Shown here: positions 21,614 to 29,412 of the stretch, piece by piece
Numbering within the stretch: the stretch's first letter is position 1
Layout of the letters: each line of letters starts with the position of its first letter
Virus record (IMG/VR): IMGVR_UViG_3300020156_000446
Span: 1-46,079 of that record
Length of the DNA stretch: 46,079 nt
Source: a virus
Reading direction: 5' to 3' (one strand)
The notes under the pieces: model-generated
Seen by the model: the letters and a program-made list of their open reading frames with translations, nothing else
Told to the model about the DNA's origin: nothing
Databases searched by the model: none
Made by a program: the position numbers and the translations under genes

Positions 21614-23152
21614 ATGGCCGGCCCCGACGACGAACTGCTGAAGGAGGCGCGCCGGCGCAAGCAGCGCGCCCTCACCGACAAGCAGCGGTTCACCCCGCGC
21701 ATCAACGACATCTACCGGCTGGTGATGCCCCACCGCACGCAGGTGGACGGCACCCAGCCGGCCGACGTGGTGGACGACATCTTCGACAGCACGGCGCCCC
21801 AGGCGCTGAAGGACTTCACTAGCGACATGCTGCACACGTTCACGCCGATCAGCGCGGACTGGGTGAGCATGAAGGCGGCGCCTGAGGCGGTGCGCAACGG
21901 GCTGAACGAGCGCGACCTGAACGCCGCCGTTGCGGAATACCAGGAGTTCCTCTTCGCCGAGATCAACCGCAGCAACTTCCACGCGGCGGCGCGCGAGGCG
22001 TATGCGGACCTCGCCATCGGCACCGCGGCGCTGCTGATCCAGGACGTGCACCCGGCGCGTCCGATCCGCTGCGAGGCGGTGCCCATCACGCAGCTGATCA
22101 TCGAGCGCGGCCCCGGCGGCGTCATCGACGGCCGGTTCTGGACGTACAAACTGCGGGTGGACCTGATCAAGCCCACGTGGCCGCAGGCCAAGCTCTCGGA
22201 TCAGCTGAAGGCGGAGATCCGCGACAAGACCGACCGCGAGGTGGAAATCACCCAGTGCCTGTGGCGCGACTGGAAGAACGTCGGCACCGAGACGTGGCGG
22301 TACATCGTCCACACGGAATCGGAGGTGTTGGTCAACGCCACCTTCACCGGCGCCGGCTCGTGCCCGCTGATCGTCGCCCGCTGGGACGTGGACAGCACCA
22401 CCGCGTGGGGCACCGGCCCGCTGTACGACGCGCTGCCGGACATCAAGACCGTCAACAAGGCGGTCGAACTGGTGCTGAAGGCCGGAGACAAGGCCATCGA
22501 CCCGCCGACGCGCTACGACGACGACGGTGTGATCGACCCCAGCCGCGGCATCGTGCCGGGCACCTGGATCCCATCCATGCCGGGGTCCAAGATCGAGCCC
22601 ATCGAATCGGCGACGCGCTTTGACGTGTCGCAACTCGTGCTTGATGAACTGCGGCACGCGATCCGGCGCGCGCTGTTCCAGGACCGCCCCGACCAGCGCG
22701 GCAAGACCCCGCCCACCGCGACGCAGTGGCTGGACGAGGCGCAGGAGACGGCGCGCCGCATGGGCGCCCCGGCCGGCGGGCTGATCGACGACTGGCAGAA
22801 GGCCATCGTCCGCCGGTTCGCCTACCTGCTCGCGAAGCGCGGCACGCTGCCGAAGGTCGAGTTGGGCGGCAATCTGGTCTCGCTCGATCCCGTGTCGCCG
22901 CTGATCCGCTCGCACGAGCAGGAGGAGGCCCGCCGGGTTGAGCGGTGGGAGGCCGGCGCCATTCAGCGCCTGGGGCCGGAGCAGGCGGGCGTGATGATCA
23001 ACCTTCGCGCGGTGGAGGAGTACCTGGCGCAGCGGGACGGCATGCCAGCGCACTTCGTGCGCAGCGAGGCCCAAATCCAACAGCAGATGGCGCAGATGGC
23101 GCAGGTCGCGGCCTCTGCCGGGATGGTGCCGGGCATGGGAGGAAAACGGTGA
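21614..23152 (+). CDS. portal protein (head-tail connector, T7 gp8-like)
   Basis: 512 aa. The opening (RKQRALTDKQRFTPRINDIYRLVMPHR), TQPADVVDDIFDSTAPQALK and DFTSDMLHTFTPISADWVSM match the head-to-tail connector family of podoviruses. GPLYDALPDIKTVNKAVELVLKAGDKAI and a long C-terminal helical part (QIQQQMAQMAQVAASAG) complete the layout. It forms the dodecameric DNA-entry ring. This family, rather than the siphovirus portal families, is the main evidence that the virion is podovirus-like. Confidence 0.9.
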   Translation: MAGPDDELLKEARRRKQRALTDKQRFTPRINDIYRLVMPHRTQVDGTQPADVVDDIFDSTAPQALKDFTSDMLHTFTPISADWVSMKAAPEAVRNGLNERDLNAAVAEYQEFLFAEINRSNFHAAAREAYADLAIGTAALLIQDVHPARPIRCEAVPITQLIIERGPGGVIDGRFWTYKLRVDLIKPTWPQAKLSDQLKAEIRDKTDREVEITQCLWRDWKNVGTETWRYIVHTESEVLVNATFTGAGSCPLIVARWDVDSTTAWGTGPLYDALPDIKTVNKAVELVLKAGDKAIDPPTRYDDDGVIDPSRGIVPGTWIPSMPGSKIEPIESATRFDVSQLVLDELRHAIRRALFQDRPDQRGKTPPTATQWLDEAQETARRMGAPAGGLIDDWQKAIVRRFAYLLAKRGTLPKVELGGNLVSLDPVSPLIRSHEQEEARRVERWEAGAIQRLGPEQAGVMINLRAVEEYLAQRDGMPAHFVRSEAQIQQQMAQMAQVAASAGMVPGMGGKR

Positions 23153-23445
23153 GTTGGGACGACATGCAGAAGGGCGAGGCGCAGCCCAGCGAAAATGCGA
23201 AGCGTCTCCGCGAGTTGTTTGGGCTCGTGTTCCAGTCGCCCGAAGGCCTGGAGCTGTTGGCGCGGCTGCGGGAGGAGACGGTTGAGCGCCCGCTTCCGAG
23301 CGACGTTCCCGAGCGTGCGTTGGCCTTCCTCGAAGGACAGCGGCAGCTTGTGCTCGCAATCGAACGACGAGCCGCCAATGCCCTCGACCTTCACCCGACC
23401 GAACTGCGCCGCCGGTACCCCGCGCTGGGGCCGCGCCGCGAATGA
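23149..23445 (+). CDS. Bbp19-like protein, 98 aa, GTG start
   Basis: Starts at a GTG overlapping the portal stop, giving (M)SWDDMQKGEAQPSENAKRLR. ELFGLVFQSPEGLELLARLR followed by ALAFLEGQRQLVLAIERRA resembles the short Bbp19-type proteins of Bordetella phage BPP-1 and its relatives (a G-x-x-L-L motif, then an F-x-EGQR motif). It is encoded in the same place there, between portal and capsid genes. Its role is unknown. A late promoter element lies inside the gene. Confidence 0.65.
   Translation: MSWDDMQKGEAQPSENAKRLRELFGLVFQSPEGLELLARLREETVERPLPSDVPERALAFLEGQRQLVLAIERRAANALDLHPTELRRRYPALGPRRE
23314..23348 (+). promoter_or_regulatory. late promoter element E, inside coding sequence
   Basis: CGTGCG-TTGGCC, 17 bp, GCAGCT, lying within the Bbp19-like gene and ending 112 bp before the scaffold ATG. 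It would lead the scaffold-capsid-cement group, which must be strongly expressed. The 12-base upstream half is identical to elements A, B, D and F. Confidence 0.6.
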
Positions 23446-23460
23446 CCACGAGGTGGCGTG

Positions 23461-24231
23461 ATGCTGCGCCGCTGGTCCTTCCTTCCGTTCATGAATGCCG
23501 ATGCCGGGGGCGGCTCCGGTGGTGGCGCTGCCGACGCGGGCGGCGCTGCCGCGGCCGGTGATGCCGGCGGCGCTGCTGCCGGCGATGCTGGTGGTGGATC
23601 CGCCGCCGCGACGGTGACGCGCCCCGAAGGGCTCCCGGAGGATCTGTGGGACGCCACGGCCGGCGCGCCCAAGGTGGACGATCTGGTCAAGCGGTTCGGC
23701 GACCTCGCCAAGTTCAAGGGCGACCACGACGCGCGCCTGTCGCAGCGGCCGGAGAAGCCCGACGCCTACGCCGCCGACCTGCCGAAGGACTTCCAGGTGC
23801 CCCAGGGCATGGAGTTCAAGGTGGACCCGGCCGACCCGCTGCTTCAGCTGGGCCGCCAGATCGCGCACGAGGCCGGCCTGTCGCAGGACGAGTTCACCGC
23901 CAAGCTGGTGGCGCCGTACGCCAAGCACCTGCTCGAACAGCAGCGCGCGGCGGCGACCGCCGAGGCGGAGCGCAGGGCCGCCGAGGTGGCGAAGCTGGGC
24001 GAGAACGCCTCGGCGCGCCTCGACACGGTGACCTCCTGGCTGAAGGCCAACCTCTCCGGCGAGGAGGGCGAGGCGCTGGCCGGCGTCATCACCTCCGCCG
24101 CCGCCGTCCAGGCGGTCGAAAAGCTGATCACGCTGGCCGGCGGTCCGCAGGTCCAGGCCGGCGGCCAGGGCGGAGGCGGTGAGGCGCTGTCGCCCGTCGA
24201 ATACTTCAAAGAACTCTTCAAGAACTCGTAA
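23461..24231 (+). CDS. capsid scaffolding protein
   Basis: 256 aa starting MLRRWSFLPFMNADAGGGSG; GAGGTGG precedes the start and a later ATG at 23491 lacks a ribosome-binding site. A glycine/alanine-rich N-terminus is followed by PEGLPEDLWDATAGAPKVDD, PEKPDAYAADLPKDF and long helices (AEAERRAAEVAKLGENASAR), the usual form of scaffold proteins placed directly before the capsid gene. It would be removed from the mature head. Identification is by position and composition. Confidence 0.75.
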   Translation: MLRRWSFLPFMNADAGGGSGGGAADAGGAAAAGDAGGAAAGDAGGGSAAATVTRPEGLPEDLWDATAGAPKVDDLVKRFGDLAKFKGDHDARLSQRPEKPDAYAADLPKDFQVPQGMEFKVDPADPLLQLGRQIAHEAGLSQDEFTAKLVAPYAKHLLEQQRAAATAEAERRAAEVAKLGENASARLDTVTSWLKANLSGEEGEALAGVITSAAAVQAVEKLITLAGGPQVQAGGQGGGGEALSPVEYFKELFKNS

Positions 24232-24243
24232 CGGAGCCCGGCA

Positions 24244-25185
24244 ATGCCGCTCGATACCCTGCGCACGATCGCTCTGGAAAAGAGCAAGAAGCAGCCGAAG
24301 CAGATCGACCACCTCACCGAAGAGGCGCCGATCCTGAACGCCGTCCCCTTCGCGTCCACGACCCACGACATGTGGCACGTGGCCGAGGAGGTGACCTCTG
24401 CCGACACCATCGGCTTCGTCGCGATGGACGCGCCGCTGCCGGCCGTGGATTCCAGCACGAAGCTGATCCGCTTCGATCTGGCGAAGATGGGCGGCCTGAT
24501 GGAAGTGGGCGAGGACAAGGCCCGCCAGTACGGCGGCAAGGAGAAGTACTTCGCCGACCGCACCGGCCCGGTGCTGAAGATGACCGGCATGAACACCGAG
24601 AAGGTCATCGTGTACGACAACCTGCGCCAGTACGCCATCGACCAGTTCAAGGCCGGCAAGACCACCAAGACCATCTACGACGCGGGCGGCACCGGGTCGG
24701 CCAACTACAGCATCGTCGCCGTCCGGTTCGAGGAGGGCGTGTGCTCGGGCCTCTACAACCCGGCCGGCTTCGGCAGCGGGACGATGTTCGACACGCAGCC
24801 GATCAACGGCGGCCAGCTCTACAAGAACTCCGACGGCGTGCTGGTCTACGGTGTCCGCATGAAGTGCGACCTGGGCTTCCAGCTGACGGGCGTGCGCAAC
24901 GTCGGCGCCATCGTCAACATCGACCCGGCCAACAGCAAGGTGCCGACCGCGACGCAGATCGACGACCTGCTGGCCGACATTCGCGCCACCGATTCCGGCC
25001 GCACGATGCTCTTCATGCACACCCGCGTGAAGAACCTGCTGTGTCGCACGTTCAAGGACGGCCGCGTGCAGATGCGCCCGGCCGACAAGATCATCGACCG
25101 CCAGCTGGAGGCGTGGGGCGGCGTGCCGTTCATGACCTCCTACAACATGTACGACGGCTCCGAAGCTCGCGTCGTCCTGTCCTAA
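24244..25185 (+). CDS. major capsid protein
   Basis: 313 aa starting MPLDTLRTIALEKSKKQPKQ, with CGGAGCCCGGCA before the ATG. LTEEAPILNAVPFASTTHDM, VGEDKARQYGGKEKYFADRT and VPFMTSYNMYDGSEARVVLS at the C-terminus fit the capsid proteins of BPP-1-like podoviruses, predicted to have the HK97 fold. It lies between scaffold and cement genes. It should be one of the most abundant virion proteins. Confidence 0.87.
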   Translation: MPLDTLRTIALEKSKKQPKQIDHLTEEAPILNAVPFASTTHDMWHVAEEVTSADTIGFVAMDAPLPAVDSSTKLIRFDLAKMGGLMEVGEDKARQYGGKEKYFADRTGPVLKMTGMNTEKVIVYDNLRQYAIDQFKAGKTTKTIYDAGGTGSANYSIVAVRFEEGVCSGLYNPAGFGSGTMFDTQPINGGQLYKNSDGVLVYGVRMKCDLGFQLTGVRNVGAIVNIDPANSKVPTATQIDDLLADIRATDSGRTMLFMHTRVKNLLCRTFKDGRVQMRPADKIIDRQLEAWGGVPFMTSYNMYDGSEARVVLS

Positions 25186-25201
25186 CCTGGGAGATCCGGC
25201 C

Positions 25202-25621
25202 ATGTACAAGGTCGACGGACTGAAGCACTACGTGGACATCCACGGGCAGAACCTCGCGAAGGCGCAGACGCTGCCGCAGAACACCAGCGCGGACGGCAAC
25301 GGCGGCGCTGTCAAGATGGGCGGCATCCTGGGCGCCGTGGAGATCGTCGCCCGCGTCAACGCCGCGGTCACCATCGCCGACACGAAGGCGCTGACGATCA
25401 AGGTACAGCACGCGGACACCGCGGGCGGCAGCTACGCCGACCTCGGCACTGTCTACACGCTGACCGCCGCCAGCGGGAACGGCGCGCTGGCGAAGGATAC
25501 CGAACTGGGCCGCTTCGCGCTGCCCTCGACGGTGAAGGACTTCATCAAGGCGGTCATCACCACCACCGACGCCTCGGCGGCCGGCAAGGTGGACGTGATC
25601 CCCGTCTATCTGCCGCGCTGA
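25202..25621 (+). CDS. Bbp16-like capsid cement protein
   Basis: 139 aa starting MYKVDGLKHYVDIHGQNLAK. The strand-rich middle (AVEIVARVNAAVTIADTKAL then TIKVQHADTAGGSYADLGTV) and SGNGALAKDTELGRFALPST match the Bbp16-type cement proteins that stabilise the capsid of BPP-1. It directly follows the capsid gene, as in that phage. Family assignment is from memory of the pattern. Confidence 0.75.
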   Translation: MYKVDGLKHYVDIHGQNLAKAQTLPQNTSADGNGGAVKMGGILGAVEIVARVNAAVTIADTKALTIKVQHADTAGGSYADLGTVYTLTAASGNGALAKDTELGRFALPSTVKDFIKAVITTTDASAAGKVDVIPVYLPR

Positions 25622-25631
25622 GGTGGCGACG

Positions 25632-26078
25632 ATGCCCGATAAGCTTCACGTCATCGCCCGCAACGCGGGCCACTACGGCGGCCATCGCCGGCCGGGCGAC
25701 AGGTTCGAGTTGTTGTCGGCCGATGACTTCGCGCCCAACTGGATGCAGGCGGTGGGCTGGGAGCCCGCCGGCCCGGCTCCCGACCAGCCGGCCCCGAAGC
25801 CCGGCCCGACCGCCGAGGAGCACGCCAACGTTCTGAGCCAACTCGCCGAGGTCCAGGCCGCCGCGAAGGAGTGGCATGCCCGCGCCCTGGAGCTTCACGA
25901 CAAGATGGATGCTCTGTCCGTCGAGCATGTGAAGGAGCGCCAGGAACTGCGGGACCGCATCGAGGACCTGGAGGCCCAGCTTGCGGCGGCCACGGCCCCG
26001 AAGCCCGTGGCCGAACCGCCGAAGCCGGCCCCGGCCCCCGCGCCGAAGGCCGAAGCGAAGACCGCCACCAAGAGCTGA
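25632..26078 (+). CDS. hypothetical virion-region protein with coiled coil, 148 aa
   Basis: Start MPDKLHVIARNAGHYGGHRR chosen at the ATG following GAGGTGGCGACG; a GTG 9 bp upstream is an alternative. An N-terminal globular part (HRRPGDRFELLSADDFAPNW) is followed by a helical coiled coil (ERQELRDRIEDLEAQLAAAT) and a Pro/Ala/Lys-rich tail. It is the last gene before a strong terminator that ends the capsid group. Function unknown; probably a head completion or minor structural protein. Confidence 0.6.
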   Translation: MPDKLHVIARNAGHYGGHRRPGDRFELLSADDFAPNWMQAVGWEPAGPAPDQPAPKPGPTAEEHANVLSQLAEVQAAAKEWHARALELHDKMDALSVEHVKERQELRDRIEDLEAQLAAATAPKPVAEPPKPAPAPAPKAEAKTATKS

Positions 26079-26110
26079 CGACCGGCGTCTGCCTCCGTCG
26101 GTCGGCAGAT

Positions 26111-26136
26111 GGGCGCTCCGGGAAACCGGGGCGCCC
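26111..26136 (+). terminator. rho-independent terminator after capsid group
   Basis: GGGCGCTCCGG and CCGGGGCGCCC pair over 11 positions (one G-T wobble) around a GAAA tetraloop, followed by TTCTCGTTT. It ends the capsid transcripts, and late promoter A starts 16 bp downstream. Confidence 0.85.
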
Positions 26137-26151
26137 TTCTCGTTTCGGGGC

Positions 26152-26186
26152 CGTGCGTTGGCCCGCGCCCACACGCGGGGGCATCG
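26152..26186 (+). promoter_or_regulatory. late promoter element A (tail tubular genes)
   Basis: CGTGCG-TTGGCC, 17 bp, GCATCG, then TCGGCCC and the ATG at 26194. The spacer contains a CCCGCG...CGCGGG dyad. It follows a terminator and precedes the tail tubular A gene, so it begins a new transcription unit. With only 7 nt between element and start codon the mRNA may be leaderless. Confidence 0.7.
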
Positions 26187-26193
26187 TCGGCCC

Positions 26194-26760
26194 ATGGAAA
26201 CGAACCTCACCATCATCAACGCGGCCCTGACCGCGACCGGGAACGGGACGATTGCCTCCCTGGAGGATGGGCAGGCATCGGCCATGATCGCAGCCCAGAA
26301 CTACGACCGCCTCGTGCGCGCCGAGTTGGAGGCGCATCCCTGGACCTGGGCGGCCAGCACCTGGGCGCTGAACCTGCTGAGCGGCACCCCGGCGACCGGC
26401 GGACAGTTCGCGTGGCAGCTGCCCGGCGACGTGGCGAAGGTCCAGCGCGTCGAGGTGGCGGGCCGGCCGATCACCTACACCCGCATGGCCGACCAGATCC
26501 GTTGCGACCATGACGCGGGCGTGGTGCTGGTCGGCATCCGCCGGCCGGACGAGAGCGAGTGGCCGGCCAACTTCGCGTCCGCGATGGTGATCCGCCTGGA
26601 GGCGCTGTTCCTGCGCGCCATCGGCGAGGACTACGACAAGGCGCAGGCCCGCGACAAGGATGCCGATCTCGCGTTCCGGCTGGCCCGCGTCTCCGACAGC
26701 CAGGGCAAGACCGCGCAGGACCCCTATCAATCCGCGCTCCTGAGGGCTCGCCGTGCCTAA
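26194..26760 (+). CDS. tail tubular protein A-like (T7 gp11-like)
   Basis: 188 aa starting METNLTIINAALTATGNGTI. NYDRLVRAELEAHPWTWAAS, followed by FAWQLPGDVAKVQRVEVAGR and SEWPANFASAMVIRLEALFL, is the recognisable pattern of podovirus adaptor proteins that bind the portal. It is encoded directly before the gp12-like nozzle protein, overlapping it by 8 bp. It opens a separate late unit behind promoter A. Confidence 0.85.
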   Translation: METNLTIINAALTATGNGTIASLEDGQASAMIAAQNYDRLVRAELEAHPWTWAASTWALNLLSGTPATGGQFAWQLPGDVAKVQRVEVAGRPITYTRMADQIRCDHDAGVVLVGIRRPDESEWPANFASAMVIRLEALFLRAIGEDYDKAQARDKDADLAFRLARVSDSQGKTAQDPYQSALLRARRA

Positions 26761-28876
26761 GCTCTGGACCGAGAAGACGACGTTCGGCGCGGGCGAGTTA
26801 GCCCCGTCGATGCAGCGCCGCAGCGACACCCAGCAGTACGCCGACGGCGCCAAGATGATGCGCGACGTCCGGGCGCTGAACGGCGGCGGCGTGACGCGCC
26901 GGCCCGGCACGCGGTACATCTGCGACCTGCCGGCGGGCGCCCGGCTGGTCGAGTTCACGTTCAGCGAGGATCAGACCTACCTCCTCGCGTTCAGCGCCGG
27001 CCGCATGGACGCTTTCACCGTGGAGGGTGTGCCCGCCGGCAGCGCGACCGGGCAGCCCTGGACCGCCGACGACGTGCACGACATGACCTGGGTGCAGTCG
27101 GGCGACGTCGTGTTTCTGGCGTGGGAGCGCTTCCACCCCATCGTCGTGCGCCGCACCGGCGCGTCGTCCTGGTCGGTCGGGCTATGGGAGGCCGACGCCG
27201 GCCCCGGCGGCGCGCTCATGCAGCCCTACTACAAGTTCGCGCCTCCCGCCTCGACGATCCAGCCAACCGGGCGCCTGGGCTCCGTGTCCGTCACGGCGTC
27301 GGAGGACGTGTTCAGCCCCCTGCACGTCGGCCAGCGCATCCGCTACGTCGGGCGCGAGATGCTGGTGACCGCGTTCTCTCACCCGTCGCTGGTGACCGCC
27401 CTGGTGGTGCAGGAACTGCCGTCGACGCTGCGCCTCACCGTCGAGAACATCGGCGGCTTCCGTGTGCAGCAGGTGGTCGAGGGGCGCAACACGGCGGCCA
27501 AGGGCGAGGTGGTGGCCATCGACGGCGGCGCCTCCACCATCGACGTGGTGATCATCGACGGGCTGATCTGGTTCGGCGTCAACGAGGAGTTGGACGGCCC
27601 GGACAGCAAGACGAAGATCACCGCCGTGGAGGAGGTGGCGCCCGGCGCTTTCCGCGATTGGGACGAGCAGTACCTGTCCCCGGTCTACGGCTACCCGGCG
27701 GCGGTGGGGCTGCACCGCTCGCGCCTGTGGTTCGGCGGACACCCGGCGCTGCCGTCGTCGGTGCTGGCGTCGCGGGTCGCGCAGTACTGGAACTTCGACC
27801 TCGGCACCCAGGAGGATGCGGAATCCATCTTCGAGGACGTGGGCGACCAAGCGGTGGCCCGCATCCGCCACTTCGCGTCGGCCGAACAGCTGCTGATCCT
27901 GACCGACCAGGGGCCGTACTACGTGCCGGAGAGCGCGGCCAACCCGCTGCGCCCCACCTCCATCGCCTTCAACCGCATCAGCGCCCACGGCTGTGGCCGC
28001 GCCCGCCCGCAGGCGTTCGATGAGGGTACGCTGTACATGCACGCCTCGGGCGCCGCCGTGATGGACGTGCGGCCGACCGGCGACCAGACCAAGCCGTGGA
28101 GCGGCGTGGACGTGGCGCTGTTGGCGCCGCACCTGCTGAACGACCCGGTGGACGCCGCAGCCACCCACGGCGCCCGGGGCGAGCCCGAGCGCTACGCCTA
28201 CTTCGTCAACGCCGACGGCTCGCTGGCGGTGCTGCACTCCATCCAGTCTCAGCAGGTGCAGGGATGGAGCCTGTGGACCACGGAGGGCGGCAAGTTCCGC
28301 TCCATCGCCGTCATCGGCCGCGTCGTCTATGCCGCTGTGGAGCGCGCCATTGCCGGCGCGACCCGCTGGACCCTGGAGCGCTTCGACAGCGCCTTGCGCG
28401 TCGACTGCGCGGTGGAGGTGGCCAGCACCGCCGTGCCCGTCACGCTCTACGCCGGGGACACGGTGCGCGTGACGGCTGGCGACGGCGACTTGGGCGACGC
28501 CACGGTGAGCGCTGGGGGCGTGCTCGACCTCGCGTGGCCGGCTGACGGGCCGCTGGTCGTCGGCCGGCGGTTCGTGCCGCGCGTGTCGCCGCAGACCCCG
28601 GAGCCGCGCCTGCAGAACGGTAGCACCGCCGGCCAGGTCAAGCGGGTGTGCAAGGTGCGCGCCTTCCTGCTGGACAGCACCTCGCGCCTGACCATCAACG
28701 GCGTGGCGCTGAGTGCCTACCGGGGCGGCGACGACCTGTCGCTGCCGGCGCCGCAGCGAACCGCCTGGGTGGAACTGCCGCTGCTGGGCCGCTCCCCGGA
28801 TCCCGTGGTGGTGATCGAGCAACCCGACGCCGCGCCCTTCACGGTGCTGGCCGTCTCCATGGAGGTGATCGTCTGA
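26753..28876 (+). CDS. tail tubular protein B-like (T7 gp12-like nozzle)
   Basis: 707 aa, with a GTG start overlapping the previous gene. The opening PKLWTEKTTFGAGELAPSMQ, then RRSDTQQYADGAKMMRDVRA and LNGGGVTRRPGTRYICDLP, is diagnostic for the podovirus tail nozzle/stabilisation family. A strand-rich body follows (LHRSRLWFGGHPALPSSVLA, PQAFDEGTLYMHASGAAVMD). It forms the end of the short tail through which internal proteins and DNA leave. It overlaps the next gene by one base. Confidence 0.87.
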   Translation: MPKLWTEKTTFGAGELAPSMQRRSDTQQYADGAKMMRDVRALNGGGVTRRPGTRYICDLPAGARLVEFTFSEDQTYLLAFSAGRMDAFTVEGVPAGSATGQPWTADDVHDMTWVQSGDVVFLAWERFHPIVVRRTGASSWSVGLWEADAGPGGALMQPYYKFAPPASTIQPTGRLGSVSVTASEDVFSPLHVGQRIRYVGREMLVTAFSHPSLVTALVVQELPSTLRLTVENIGGFRVQQVVEGRNTAAKGEVVAIDGGASTIDVVIIDGLIWFGVNEELDGPDSKTKITAVEEVAPGAFRDWDEQYLSPVYGYPAAVGLHRSRLWFGGHPALPSSVLASRVAQYWNFDLGTQEDAESIFEDVGDQAVARIRHFASAEQLLILTDQGPYYVPESAANPLRPTSIAFNRISAHGCGRARPQAFDEGTLYMHASGAAVMDVRPTGDQTKPWSGVDVALLAPHLLNDPVDAAATHGARGEPERYAYFVNADGSLAVLHSIQSQQVQGWSLWTTEGGKFRSIAVIGRVVYAAVERAIAGATRWTLERFDSALRVDCAVEVASTAVPVTLYAGDTVRVTAGDGDLGDATVSAGGVLDLAWPADGPLVVGRRFVPRVSPQTPEPRLQNGSTAGQVKRVCKVRAFLLDSTSRLTINGVALSAYRGGDDLSLPAPQRTAWVELPLLGRSPDPVVVIEQPDAAPFTVLAVSMEVIV

Positions 28877-29409
28877 TGGCATGGGCCCCTCTCGCCATGA
28901 TGGCCGTTGCCACCGCCGTGCAGGTGGCGAGCGCATCGAGCCAAGCCGCCGCGGCGGAAGAGCAGGCGAACTACGAAAAGGAGATGATGCGCCGGCGCGA
29001 GGAGGAGGCTCACACCGCAGCGCTCCAAGCCGAAGCCGAGCGCCGCCGGGAACTGAACGCCACGCTGAACACCATCTCCGCCGTCCGGGCCGGTCGCGGC
29101 CTGTCCGACACGTCGATGGGCGCGACGGTGCTGCGCGACGCGGTGAGCGACGACCAGATGCGCGACCTGCGGAACGAGCGCCTGAGCCTTCTGTCCGGCG
29201 CCGACGCGGCGCGCGCGGCCGGCGTCCAGGCCGGCAACCGGGCTTCGGCTGCCAGGACGGCGGGCAATTTCGCCATCGCCGGCTCGCTGCTGAACTTCGG
29301 CACGAAGGTGGCTGGCGGGCTCGGGGGTGGCGGTGGTGCCGGCCCCATCGGCGCGGGCACGAACGGCGGCTGGTACGGCGGCAACGCGAACAGCGCGGAC
29401 TGGAGGTAG
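28876..29409 (+). CDS. internal virion protein-like, 177 aa
   Basis: MAWAPLAMMAVATAVQVASA is a hydrophobic N-terminal helix, followed by a coiled coil (EEQANYEKEMMRRREEEAHT). Then come AGRGLSDTSMGATVLRDAVS and a glycine-rich C-terminus. The hydrophobic helix with long charged helices and the place between nozzle and transglycosylase genes fit the small internal proteins of podoviruses that enter the cell envelope during ejection. The start overlaps the nozzle stop by one base. Confidence 0.7.
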   Translation: MAWAPLAMMAVATAVQVASASSQAAAAEEQANYEKEMMRRREEEAHTAALQAEAERRRELNATLNTISAVRAGRGLSDTSMGATVLRDAVSDDQMRDLRNERLSLLSGADAARAAGVQAGNRASAARTAGNFAIAGSLLNFGTKVAGGLGGGGGAGPIGAGTNGGWYGGNANSADWR

Positions 29410-29412
29410 GGC

